A stretch of DNA of 64,000 nucleotides from Dethiosulfatarculus sandiegensis (lineage in GTDB: Bacteria; Desulfobacterota; Desulfarculia; Desulfarculales; Desulfarculaceae): the NCBI RefSeq assembly GCF_000931935.2, contig NZ_AZAC01000001.1:62001-126000 (forward strand), in the 5' to 3' direction. Every line of letters begins with the position of its first letter. Within the stretch, counting starts at the first letter, position 1. Shown here piece after piece: positions 1-7,915 of this stretch. Under the pieces are notes generated by a model. It searched no databases, was not told the DNA's origin, and saw nothing but the letters and a program-made list of their open reading frames with translations. Both the position numbers and the translations under genes were made by a program.

Positions 1-359
1 CCCTGGCGGTCAAAGATATCCTGGAGGTTGTAGACAATATAAAAGGCGCAATACATGCTCAGCCCGGCCAGGAAGATATCGATCAAAAGCCAGATGGTGA
101 ATTTGTCCTTGCGCGCGCCGTCAAAGGGAGGGCGCAGTAAAAAGGTGAGCGCCAGTATGGCCGCCAGGTGAACCGAGCGCTGGATCATGGCTGGAAGGGC
201 CATGAGGCCTGCGGTGTAGAGCTGGTAAAGGCTCAGGCAGACGGCCAGCACACTCACCACCTTGGCCAGGACCGCCACAAGAGTAGGGTTGGAATCCGGT
301 TTCAGCCCGTCCCCTGCGGGCCTGTTTTCAGCTTTTGAGGTTTCTGCTGCTGCGGTCAT
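1..359 (-). CDS. TRAP-type fused permease (4TM/12TM), N-terminal fragment
   Basis: This is the start of a TRAP-TAXI fused permease, which would carry a solute across the inner membrane using an ion gradient. The frame opens at an ATG whose complement is at 357-359 and runs off the window start, so only about 119 residues are visible. They comprise a polar N-terminus, then hydrophobic segments around YQLYTAGLMALPAMIQRSVH, a stretch typical of fused TRAP permeases. The start lies inside the upstream DUF1850 gene (32 bp overlap), so the two are translationally linked. The gene order TAXI receptor, DUF1850, permease supports the call. Substrate unknown. Confidence 0.8.
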   Translation of the reverse strand, partial: MTAAAETSKAENRPAGDGLKPDSNPTLVAVLAKVVSVLAVCLSLYQLYTAGLMALPAMIQRSVHLAAILALTFLLRPPFDGARKDKFTIWLLIDIFLAGLSMYCAFYIVYNLQDIFDRQ

Positions 360-900
360 TTGCGGCTCCTGGAGCAAAAGTTTCTGAATTGGGCAGGAAT
401 TTCCGCCAGGTTTTTTCCAAAAAGCTCATGGGCCGGATGCTGAACTGAACTGCCTGGCCCGGGGCCAGAAGGGAGAGGTTTGTTCTTTTGGGGCCCACTA
501 TCACGGTGTGTCCCACCTTGGGACTGCCCACCCGGAGTACAAAGTCGCCGGTGGGTTTGTGAATGCCCACCAGGCTTTGAAAACCGTCTTTGTTCACGTG
601 TGTGCCGTGACCTTGCCAGTGCCCCATGCCTGCGTTGAAACTGACAAACCGTTCTTCCTCAATAAAAATGCGGCCTTCTTTGTCCACGCTGTGCACCTCC
701 CAGATCGGCATTCCGTTGACTGAGTGGTGATAGTAAAGGGTGAACCCCATTTCCCCTTTCAAAGGGGCTTCCAAAATCGGGTTTTGGTCTGAAAGCCTTG
801 TCACAACAAGTAGTTGTTCGCTAGGTAAAAGCCAGGCAACCAAAAGGGCCAGCCCGGTGAGACAAAGTGCTTTTATTGTCAACCGGGCCGGCTTTTTCAT
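328..900 (-). CDS. DUF1850 domain protein of TRAP-TAXI operon
   Basis: A 190-residue protein with an N-terminal hydrophobic segment (about residues 10-25) acting as signal or anchor, followed by a compact domain. The visible pattern (F-x-L-x-Y-x-HSVN near residue 60, then an E-V-x-x-V-D block and an SFNAGMG segment) is that of DUF1850. DUF1850 genes typically sit between TAXI receptors and fused TRAP permeases, as here, so a periplasmic accessory role in uptake is inferred. It starts 3 bp after the TAXI receptor stop and overlaps the permease start. No biochemical function is established. Confidence 0.75.
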   Translation of the reverse strand: MKKPARLTIKALCLTGLALLVAWLLPSEQLLVVTRLSDQNPILEAPLKGEMGFTLYYHHSVNGMPIWEVHSVDKEGRIFIEEERFVSFNAGMGHWQGHGTHVNKDGFQSLVGIHKPTGDFVLRVGSPKVGHTVIVGPKRTNLSLLAPGQAVQFSIRPMSFLEKTWRKFLPNSETFAPGAANDRSSRNLKS

Positions 901-903
901 GGA

Positions 904-1881
904 TTAACCCTTGGGCATAAGTTTGGCGGGGACTTCCACGCCTTTTTCCTTGAGGTACTTGATCAGCCCCGGGTGCAAGGGAATGGGAGATTGCTTGACT
1001 GCGTTTTCAGGTGTGGTGTAACGGGCAAAGGGGTGGATCTTCTGCATGTAGTCGTTTTGGGCAAACAGCACCTTGACCAGGCTGTAGACCAGATCCTCGG
1101 GCAGTTCGTTCTGGCAGATAATCACATTCCACACACTGATGGTGGGTGTGGGTTTGTCAACACCCCGGTAAATGCCGCCGTCTAAGTTCCAGGGAGTGTA
1201 GAAGCCGTAGGCGTCGGCCACCTTTTTTTGCTGCTCAGGGGTTAAGGTGATCATTTCAATATCATGGGTCGTGGCCAGGTCCATAATAGAGCTGGTTCCG
1301 GGAGCCACCACCCAGATGCCTACGTCAATGGTCCCGTCCCTTAAGGCGTTTGCGTTTTCATTAAAGCTGAGCCGCCGCACATTAAAGGAGTCCAGGGGAA
1401 TGTCCAGCGCCTTGAGCACCAGGTTGGCCATAAAGGCGGTGCCGCTGCCCGGTGAACCGATGCTCACGGTCTTCCCCTTGAAGTCCTTCACGTTTTTAAT
1501 GCCGGAGCCCTTGCGGGTGACGATCTGCAGAATATTGGGATACATGGCGGCCATGGCCAGGATGTTCTGGGGTTTGTCCTTGAACTTGCCCTCTCCGTTA
1601 TAGGCCTGATAGGCGACATCGCCCATGATTTCGCCGATAACCGTCTCTCCCTTGTGGGCCAGCTTGACGTTTTCCACACTGGCTCCGGTCACCTCGGCAA
1701 CCGCCTTGACCCCGGGTACATATTTGGACCAGATTTCGGCCAGGCCGCCGCCATAGGGGTAATAAACCCCGCCGGTGCCGCCGGTGCCGATGGAAATATA
1801 GGTGGTTTTGGCTGCGGCGGGCAGGGCAAGGGCCATGACCAGAGCCGCCAGTATCGCCATTACAAGGCTTGTGCGTTTCAT
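904..1881 (-). CDS. TAXI-family TRAP transporter substrate-binding protein
   Basis: Periplasmic solute receptor of the TRAP-TAXI family, 325 residues. The ATG at 1881 is chosen over an upstream in-frame ATG because AAGGAGG lies just ahead of it and a clean signal peptide follows (MKRTSLVMAILAALVMALA, cleavage near AAA-K). The mature protein begins with the TAXI signature ISIGTGGTGGVYYPYGGG and has a second block, SIGSPGSGTAFMANLVL. It would deliver a carboxylate-type ligand to the permease encoded downstream. The ligand cannot be read from sequence; TAXI receptors with known ligands often bind glutamate or other organic acids. Confidence 0.88.
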   Translation of the reverse strand: MKRTSLVMAILAALVMALALPAAAKTTYISIGTGGTGGVYYPYGGGLAEIWSKYVPGVKAVAEVTGASVENVKLAHKGETVIGEIMGDVAYQAYNGEGKFKDKPQNILAMAAMYPNILQIVTRKGSGIKNVKDFKGKTVSIGSPGSGTAFMANLVLKALDIPLDSFNVRRLSFNENANALRDGTIDVGIWVVAPGTSSIMDLATTHDIEMITLTPEQQKKVADAYGFYTPWNLDGGIYRGVDKPTPTISVWNVIICQNELPEDLVYSLVKVLFAQNDYMQKIHPFARYTTPENAVKQSPIPLHPGLIKYLKEKGVEVPAKLMPKG

Positions 1882-1984
1882 GCGTTTAGCCTCCTTGATT
1901 TGCATTTGTTGTAATTCTTCAAGCCTGCTGTTGGAAACGGTGTTTTCACCCGGTTGGGGCCATGCCCCCCCGGACAACCCCGCA

Positions 1985-2419
1985 TCAGTAGCTGGCTGAC
2001 TTGACCATCAGGGTCACGCTCTTGGGCTTTTGGTCCATGCCCTGGACCGGATACTTCACAGTGACTTCCTGGCCGGGCTTTAACACAGGCGGTTTGCCCT
2101 TCCTGGGAACCAGCCCACCCACGGCCTTGCCGTTTTCCAGGAAAATATTCACCCGGAAACGCTGGGGCTCACTGCTGACATTTTTCAGGGAGACTCTGAA
2201 ATAAAGGGACTTTACGTTTTTGTATTTGGCAAAGTGGCAGTCAAAGCCTGTGAGTTTGGCCTCGGGCACCAATGACCTGACCAGGTTGCCCTTGGCCGCG
2301 CAGGCAAAACTCTCCGGCTTCGGTGGCGTGGGCTTGGTGGCCGCGCAGCCTGCCATGAAAAATGCGGCCAGGGCCAACACCATGATCGACCATAGTAGAA
2401 CCCCTCTCTTTGGCTTCAT
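1985..2419 (-). CDS. small predicted lipoprotein of unknown function
   Basis: A 144-residue exported protein. The N-terminus has a hydrophobic stretch ending in the lipobox FMAGC, so Cys25 is the likely lipidated residue. The mature part starts with a Pro/Lys-rich linker and continues as a beta-rich domain with an LKNVSSEPQRFRVNIF pattern, resembling immunoglobulin-like folds of small Gram-negative lipoproteins. It lies upstream of the TAXI receptor on the same strand with a gap of about 100 bp, so it may be co-transcribed. I do not recognise a specific family. Confidence 0.6.
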   Translation of the reverse strand: MKPKRGVLLWSIMVLALAAFFMAGCAATKPTPPKPESFACAAKGNLVRSLVPEAKLTGFDCHFAKYKNVKSLYFRVSLKNVSSEPQRFRVNIFLENGKAVGGLVPRKGKPPVLKPGQEVTVKYPVQGMDQKPKSVTLMVKSASY

Positions 2420-2671
2420 GCTTTTCCTACCTTTCCAGGCGCAAAATCAGTACGCCCTCGTGTTTATGGTCCCCATGCCCCCCTTGGGCCATGAAAGAAC
2501 GGGTATCGCATGCACCCCTTTAAACCGCCTTGGGTTGAGAGCCTTTTAAAGGGGGAAGCGGGTTTACCAATGTATCGAAACATCTGTTGTTTTATTTTTC
2601 GCGATCAATGAATTTGATTTAAATTCTTGCCGCCTTAAAATTATCTAATTTCATGATTTAATTTAGTTTAT

Positions 2672-3454
2672 CTAGTTGTTATTTACCGTTCCCCGAAGGG
2701 CTTTCCCTTCCGAAGTGTGCTTTTCAGCCGCTTGGGGAGTCTTTTCCCGACTAGCTCCCAGCTCCTGATATTTGGCGTGCAGAACACCCAGATCCTCGGT
2801 CAGGAGGCTTTGGGCCAGTTCAGGTTTTCCATCCCGCACCGCTTTTAGGACAAGCCAGTGAAATGAAAGCACATTTAAACTGATGCTCAGATCCAGCCTG
2901 TCCTGCATGGATTCCACCAGAAGTTTGAGTACGGTTTGGCACAGGGCGGTTAAAAGGGGATTGCCGGCCAGGCTCACCAGCCTGCGGTGAAACTCAAGGT
3001 TTCCCTTTCTAAGGCTAAGGGCGTCGTCTCTTAATTTTTCCGTTTGAGTCAGCAGGTCTTCCAGGGCGTCTATCTCGTTTTTTTCAGCCCTTTGAGTGGC
3101 CAGGGCCGCAGCCGGAGGCTCCAGCAACAGTCTGATTTCAAAGAGATGATCCAGGGAAATGGAGCCGCCCCAAAGCAGATTTCTTATGGAGGTGACCAGC
3201 GGCTTATCATAGTCGTCGTTAACAAAGGTTCCCCCTTTTGATCCTTTTCTCACGCTTAAGATGCCGGCCATTTCAAGGGTGCGGATAGCTTCCCGCACCA
3301 CAACCCGGGAAACCCCGAAACCATTGGACAGATCCCGTTCAGGGGGTATCTTCTGGCCTTTTTTCAGCTCACCGGCCAAAATTTGGCCTCTAATGGCGTC
3401 GGCCACCTTTTCATAGGCCCTGCGGCGCTTTGCTGTAGGGTACTTCAAAAACAC
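2672..3454 (-). CDS. FadR/GntR-family transcriptional regulator (FCD domain)
   Basis: A 260-residue one-component regulator with a GTG start at 3454. Residues 10-80 form the GntR winged helix (Y-E-K-V-A-D-A-I-R-x-x-I, then PPERDLSNGFGVSRVVVREA, then LEMAGIL). Residues about 100-230 form the all-helical FCD ligand domain with the usual NLEFHRRL and FHWLVLKAVRDG helices, which include metal-binding histidines. The family senses organic acids or sugar acids. Its position upstream of the TRAP-TAXI genes on the same strand suggests it controls that uptake locus; this is inference from context. The C-terminal 25 residues are polar and probably disordered. Confidence 0.85.
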   Translation of the reverse strand: MFLKYPTAKRRRAYEKVADAIRGQILAGELKKGQKIPPERDLSNGFGVSRVVVREAIRTLEMAGILSVRKGSKGGTFVNDDYDKPLVTSIRNLLWGGSISLDHLFEIRLLLEPPAAALATQRAEKNEIDALEDLLTQTEKLRDDALSLRKGNLEFHRRLVSLAGNPLLTALCQTVLKLLVESMQDRLDLSISLNVLSFHWLVLKAVRDGKPELAQSLLTEDLGVLHAKYQELGASREKTPQAAEKHTSEGKALRGTVNNN

Positions 3455-3755
3455 CTGTTCTCTCTGGGATGAAAATCTTGGTTTTTGTCTGAGTTTTTGT
3501 GTTGCTCAACACTCGGACAATAGCCGGCCCGAATGGTGGACTAAGGTTAGCCCTTAAACATCATGCAGTTAGCTTATTCCTACTGTCAAGCTAAAATATA
3601 GCCGTGATGCGGCTAGGAAAAGGCTATGTAAAGGTAATAATACTAACTTAATGGAATAAGAAGGTTTTTGAGTTTTAAAAAAAACGGCATATTAACCGGA
3701 AGTGACGCATCGTTGCTCCTTGACGCCCGTCCGGACCGGGCGTACCCTGCCCGGC

Positions 3756-4217
3756 ATGGAGACAATTCACCCTAAAGAAAAGGCCTCCGCGCCTTTATGG
3801 AAACAAGCCCTGAAGCAGGGCCTGTTGCGCACCAGGTCTTTGGCCTGTTTTTTGTTAAAGGTGGTGCTGCCTTTTTACGTGGCCTCGGAACTTTTGATGG
3901 CCACAGGCGTTTTGACCTGGGCGTCGGCTTTTCTGGAACCGGTGATGAATCTTTTCAAATTGCCTCCCGAAGCTGCCGCTGCCCTGACTATCGGCATGTT
4001 CGCCAGCCTTTACGCCGCCGCCGCCGTGGCGGCTCCCCTGGGGATGACCCCTGAACAGGTTACCGTGCTGGGCCTGATATTGGGTATTGCCCATGCCCTT
4101 CCCGTGGAAGGGGCTATTGTCAGAGAGCTTGTCCCCCAAAAGCACTACCAGCTTGTCTGCCTGAGGTTGGCGGTGGGCCTGGCCACAGGCTGGGTGGCTG
4201 CGGAGATTCTGATCTGA
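3756..4217 (+). CDS. nucleoside-recognition (gate) domain membrane protein, first of a pair
   Basis: A 153-residue integral membrane protein with three to four hydrophobic segments and the conserved gate-domain pattern around FASLYAAAAVAAPLGMTPEQ and GIAHALPVEGAIV. Such half-size gate proteins usually occur as two adjacent genes forming a heteromeric transporter-like unit, and the next gene is the matching partner. An in-frame GTG at 3702 would add 18 residues; neither start has a strong Shine-Dalgarno, and the ATG removes an arginine-rich, family-atypical extension. The stop overlaps the next start by one base. The substrate is unknown. Confidence 0.7.
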   Translation: METIHPKEKASAPLWKQALKQGLLRTRSLACFLLKVVLPFYVASELLMATGVLTWASAFLEPVMNLFKLPPEAAAALTIGMFASLYAAAAVAAPLGMTPEQVTVLGLILGIAHALPVEGAIVRELVPQKHYQLVCLRLAVGLATGWVAAEILI

Positions 4218-4717
4218 TGGAGCTTTGGCAGACTATTTTTCATTCTACCTTTGACGGCCTGGTTCTTTGCGTGGAGCTGGTGTTTCTAATGGCTCCGCTT
4301 TTGATCGGCTACGAACTGGCCAAGGCCTATGGTGTTTTTGAGCGTCCTGTTCCCGGAGTGGGTCCGGTTCTGACCAGGCTGGGATTGGGTCCCGGAGCCC
4401 TGCTCCCCTTGCTGGCCGGGATTTTTCTGGGCCTTATGTATGGAGCCGGCATCCTGATCGCCATGAGCCGGGAGCAGGGGCTGGATCAAAGGGAAAGGCT
4501 GGCGCTCGCGGTTTTTCTGGTGATCTGTCACGGAGTGATTGAGGATACGGCCCTCTTTGTTCTTTTGGGCGGGTCGACCATGGGAATGGTGCTGCCCAGG
4601 GTTCTGTTGGCTGTGCTTATTTGCCTCTGGTTGGCCAGGCGCGGAAAAAACAAAACCCCTGGTGCGTTGACCCATCGCCGGTCACAGGCTATAACTGAAA
4701 AACAATCAACGGAATAA
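4217..4717 (+). CDS. nucleoside-recognition (gate) domain membrane protein, second of a pair
   Basis: A 166-residue membrane protein with about four transmembrane segments. It carries the complementary gate-domain half: LAGIFLGLMYGAGILIA followed by an ICHGVIEDTALFVLLGG block with buried polar residues. The ATG overlaps the preceding TGA (TGATG), implying coupled translation and equal synthesis of both halves. The C-terminal 25 residues are basic and cytoplasmic. The family is related to spore-maturation SpmA/SpmB and YjiH-type proteins, but the transported species is not known. No transcription terminator of convincing strength follows. Confidence 0.7.
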   Translation: MELWQTIFHSTFDGLVLCVELVFLMAPLLIGYELAKAYGVFERPVPGVGPVLTRLGLGPGALLPLLAGIFLGLMYGAGILIAMSREQGLDQRERLALAVFLVICHGVIEDTALFVLLGGSTMGMVLPRVLLAVLICLWLARRGKNKTPGALTHRRSQAITEKQSTE

Positions 4718-4934
4718 GATTTTTCCGTTCGTATCCGCCAAGGCCTGAAATGAGTGGCTTTATGTTACTCGGGCAGTAAAACAAAACCAAAGTCCCGCCC
4801 CAGACCAAGGTTTTTTTTCGGCGGCCATTAAAATGACCGGATGATCTAATTTCCGCTTCCAAAACGCTTAGACACCATAATTTTCAATATGGGTCCGGGG
4901 CCCTTCACGCCCCAACCCCATCAAGGAGCGATCC

Positions 4935-5195
4935 ATGAAAGACCATACCCATGATTTTGTAGAAGACTATACAGGCCTGGTCGGCTATGGCCTGGATCGC
5001 GATACCGATGAGGCAACAGTTCAATTTTACTTACAAAAATTTTCCGACGATGTCTGTATGAGAAAGATCCTGCCGAGGATGGAGCAAAAGGATCTTGACA
5101 CCGTATTTGAGCTGATCAGCGAACTTTTGCGTAAACATTTTTCAGAGCCTGAATACCATGCTGTCTTTTTAAAGGATGAAAGTCACGGGAGTTAA
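4935..5195 (+). CDS. small acidic cytoplasmic protein of unknown function
   Basis: An 86-residue soluble protein preceded by AAGGAGCG at good spacing from the ATG. It is acidic and helical (VQFYLQKFSDD, then DLDTVFELISELLRKHF). It has no signal peptide or membrane segment and I do not recognise it. Its stop is only 2 bp before the next start, so it is the first gene of a tight unit with the 381-residue protein and the M24 peptidase. Confidence 0.55.
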   Translation: MKDHTHDFVEDYTGLVGYGLDRDTDEATVQFYLQKFSDDVCMRKILPRMEQKDLDTVFELISELLRKHFSEPEYHAVFLKDESHGS

Positions 5196-5197
5196 TT

Positions 5198-6343
5198 ATG
5201 CCTGGGCAAAAAGATGCCTTGCAAATAAAGATGGGGATGGTCAGGGGGATACTGGAAGGGGCTTTTTTCTCGCCTTTGCAGACCAACGACTGGATGGGGT
5301 TTCATTTTAATCAGCCCGGATTGTTGGGCCTGGAAGATTCCGAGCTGTTTGACCTGTTTGTACGCGGCGCCATTGCCGCCGAGAATCTCTATCCGGAAGA
5401 AGTCCCCGGCCGCATGCCTCTGGCCTGGTTTTGTTCCATGCCCGATCCGGCTCCGGTGCTGGCCCATGTTCTGGCCAGCCTGCGTCATGACCGTCCGTTT
5501 CTTTTTCACCGCACCCTGGTCACCCTGCCCGCAGTGGCGGGGGGCAAGATAGACCCCAAAGACTATGACCTGGTGGAAGATTTTTTGGCCAAGGCCCTGG
5601 TCGAGCACAGCGAGTTGAAACAGGCTGCCCAGGCCGAGTTGGACGCCATTGAACGCCGCATGCTCATGGCCACGGGATTTTCGGATCAGGGCTTGCCGGA
5701 AGAGGTTTTCAAAATAACCGAAGATGTTTTTTCCCAACTTGATCTTTCCGATATTTCAACGGATGTGGAACTCACCCTTCTGCTCTCTAAGTCAGATGCC
5801 TTGAAAGACGTTTCGCCTCAACTGGCGCCTGCGGTGATAGGCGAATCCTGGAGCAGGTATGCCGGGGCCATACTCGGTGTAAGGCCGGATCTCAAGATTC
5901 TGGGCAGCTCCAATCCCAAACTGAACCTCACCACGGATGAGTTGGCCCTTTATGTGCATCCAGGAGCCAAGGCCGGACATATAATCGAGGCGGTTTGTCC
6001 CTATTGCCAGGCCAAGGCCTCTTTGAGCCTGGGCAAGGAGGTGAAGCGGCTGGGCGGTTGCGAACACCTTATCTATGTGGGCACCAACGACGAGGTGCAT
6101 CTCATGGATGTGCTCGGGCATTTTGACGTGGGCTCGGAATTCCGGACTCTGATGGCTTCTTATTATCAGTCGCCCGCTGATCTGGATCTTTTTGCCACTG
6201 TGGTGAACGATATGTTTGAGATGCTGGTGCACCAGGGCAGGCTGGAGATTCTGCCGGTGAGTTGCGCCACGGCCGAGTTTGGCTTTTATAATCTGATGGC
6301 GTATTTTGCCGCTGATGAAGAGGAACCTTCCCACACCCACTGA
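5198..6343 (+). CDS. uncharacterised soluble protein with possible zinc site
   Basis: A 381-residue cytoplasmic protein without membrane segments. I recognise no family. Visible points are a helical acidic middle (residues 125-205) and a later region with Cys267, Cys270, Cys288 and His290 in a CPYC-x17-CEH arrangement that could bind one zinc. The C-terminus ends in an acidic and His-containing tail. It lies between an 86-residue protein and a TTG-started M24 peptidase with very short gaps, so the three are almost certainly co-transcribed and may share a proteolytic or protein-handling task. That role is inference only. Confidence 0.55.
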   Translation: MPGQKDALQIKMGMVRGILEGAFFSPLQTNDWMGFHFNQPGLLGLEDSELFDLFVRGAIAAENLYPEEVPGRMPLAWFCSMPDPAPVLAHVLASLRHDRPFLFHRTLVTLPAVAGGKIDPKDYDLVEDFLAKALVEHSELKQAAQAELDAIERRMLMATGFSDQGLPEEVFKITEDVFSQLDLSDISTDVELTLLLSKSDALKDVSPQLAPAVIGESWSRYAGAILGVRPDLKILGSSNPKLNLTTDELALYVHPGAKAGHIIEAVCPYCQAKASLSLGKEVKRLGGCEHLIYVGTNDEVHLMDVLGHFDVGSEFRTLMASYYQSPADLDLFATVVNDMFEMLVHQGRLEILPVSCATAEFGFYNLMAYFAADEEEPSHTH

Positions 6344-6360
6344 GACTGGAGGCATGCAAC

Positions 6361-7611
6361 TTGGCTGGTTTAAGCCCTGCCCGCAAGGAATCGGATTCGT
6401 GGAACTGGTCTTTTCCGGCTGATTACCGCCTGGTTCCGTCCGAATATTTGCTGCCCCGTCTTGCGAATGCGCGCCTTTTATGTGAACAGATGGGCCTGGA
6501 CGGGCTTTTGTTCACTGGTTGTGTGGATGTTTACTATTTAACCGGCACCATGCAACAGGGTGTCTTGTTCACCGATGTTTCGGGCGCGCCGCACCTATAC
6601 TTAAGAAGGCATGCGGGCAGGGGAGCCCAGGAGAGCCCCTTTGAGGTGACTGCCGTAAGGGGCCTGACCCAGGTGGCAAAAGATATGGCAGGCCATCTGC
6701 CGGCCAAACCCAGGCTGGGGGCCTGTCTGGATATACTGCCGGTGAATGATTACCTGGCCTGGCAAAAACGCCTGCCCGGCCTGGAGCTGGTGGATATCAG
6801 TCCGGCCTGGGCTGATATCAAGGGTGTAAAGGATGATTTTGAGCTCAGTGCCATGGCCGAGACCGGGCAATTGGCGGTCGAGGTGTATGAAAAGGCGCCG
6901 GAGTTTTTAAAGCCGGGAGTGAGCGAGGTGTGGGCGGCGGGGCAGATCATAGCCCTGGCCATGTCCAAGGGGCATATAAATATCCTGCGCACCAGGGGCC
7001 AGTACATGGATAACTACACCTGGCATCTGGTTTCGGGCCCTGAGGGCTCCATGCCGAGCACTGTGGACGCCGCGGCCAGCGGTTACGGACTTTCCCCGGC
7101 CTTTCCCCAGGGGGCGAGCTTAAAGATCCTGCGTAAAAACGAACCCATTGTGGTGGATATCGGTTTTTGCCTGCACGGGTATCAGACCGATCAGACCCGC
7201 ACCTATTGTCTGGGCAAGGCCTCGGCCATGGTGAAGAAAGCCCATGACTGCCTGGTTGAGGTTGAAGAAGCCATAACCGCGGCCCTGGTTCCGGGCGCAG
7301 TCAGTGGAGAGATCTTTGACGCGGCCCAAAAAGTGGCCAAGGCGCATCACATGGAAGACGTCTTTCTGGGCCAGCCCGGTCATCGTATACGTTTTGTGGG
7401 CCACGGCCTGGGGTTGGAGCTGGGCGCTCCTCCTTATCTGCTGCAAGGCTCCAAGGAAGTGGTCCGGGCCAACCAGGCCTATGCCCTGGAATTGAAAATC
7501 ACCCTGGATGAGGGACCGGTGGGGCTGGAGAACACCTTTGTGGTGACTGAATCAGGCCCCCCCAGGCTGCTTTCACCAATACCCAACCGGCTTTTTGAGC
7601 TGGATGTTTAA
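6361..7611 (+). CDS. M24-family metallopeptidase (Xaa-Pro peptidase type)
   Basis: A 416-residue cytoplasmic peptidase with a creatinase-like N-terminal domain (about 1-170) and a pita-bread catalytic domain (about 175-405). The five dinuclear-metal ligands of the family are visible: Asp in VVDIG, Asp in TDQTRTY, His in VGHGLGLE, Glu in ALELKI and Glu in GLENTF. This predicts hydrolysis of the N-terminal residue before proline, or of a small amidino substrate. Translation appears to begin at a TTG (6361), with GGAGG about 10 bases upstream. The ATG at 6353 is in another frame and closes quickly. Confidence 0.82.
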   Translation: MAGLSPARKESDSWNWSFPADYRLVPSEYLLPRLANARLLCEQMGLDGLLFTGCVDVYYLTGTMQQGVLFTDVSGAPHLYLRRHAGRGAQESPFEVTAVRGLTQVAKDMAGHLPAKPRLGACLDILPVNDYLAWQKRLPGLELVDISPAWADIKGVKDDFELSAMAETGQLAVEVYEKAPEFLKPGVSEVWAAGQIIALAMSKGHINILRTRGQYMDNYTWHLVSGPEGSMPSTVDAAASGYGLSPAFPQGASLKILRKNEPIVVDIGFCLHGYQTDQTRTYCLGKASAMVKKAHDCLVEVEEAITAALVPGAVSGEIFDAAQKVAKAHHMEDVFLGQPGHRIRFVGHGLGLELGAPPYLLQGSKEVVRANQAYALELKITLDEGPVGLENTFVVTESGPPRLLSPIPNRLFELDV

Positions 7612-7648
7612 ACTCCTTTGGCGGCAGCCGGTTTAGGAGGCAACAGTT

Positions 7649-7828
7649 ATGAACCGAAGCCTTGTGGTGCTTTTGTTGAGGCTTATCCTGGGCGCTTTGG
7701 GCGGCTGGTTTCTGGCCCATTTCTTTTTTCCCAATTCCAGCCCCTGGCTGGCGGTGATATTGGGCGCCATTGTGGTGGTGGCGGCTTATGCCTCTGAGGC
7801 CTGGCGCTTGATGAGGCAGAAAAAGTAA
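7649..7828 (+). CDS. 59-residue membrane protein
   Basis: A small gene with the Shine-Dalgarno TTAGGAGG eight bases before its ATG. The product has two hydrophobic helices separated by a Pro/Ser turn (HFFFPNSSPW) and a basic C-terminus (WRLMRQKK), so it is predicted to be a two-pass inner membrane protein with both ends in the cytoplasm. It follows the M24 peptidase by 37 bp and is followed by a perfect terminator hairpin, so it is the last gene of that unit. No family assignment. Confidence 0.6.
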   Translation: MNRSLVVLLLRLILGALGGWFLAHFFFPNSSPWLAVILGAIVVVAAYASEAWRLMRQKK

Positions 7829-7859
7829 ATCATCGCCAGCAACCTGTGTTCAGCAAGCT

Positions 7860-7891
7860 AAAGGCCGTTCGGATTTTTCCGAACGGCCTTT
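7860..7891. terminator. bidirectional hairpin terminator
   Basis: Perfect 13-bp inverted repeat (AAAGGCCGTTCGG and its complement) around a 6-base loop, sitting between the convergent 59-residue gene and leuB. It can serve both strands, although the T tract after the stem is short. Confidence 0.75.
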
Positions 7892-7915
7892 CAGGTATGG
7901 CTATGTATATTTGGT

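Noticed and set aside
5192..6386. Long antisense open frames over the 381-residue gene
   Set aside because: Composition is that of mirror frames in G+C-rich coding DNA (His/Gln/Arg/Gly-rich), with no start signals.
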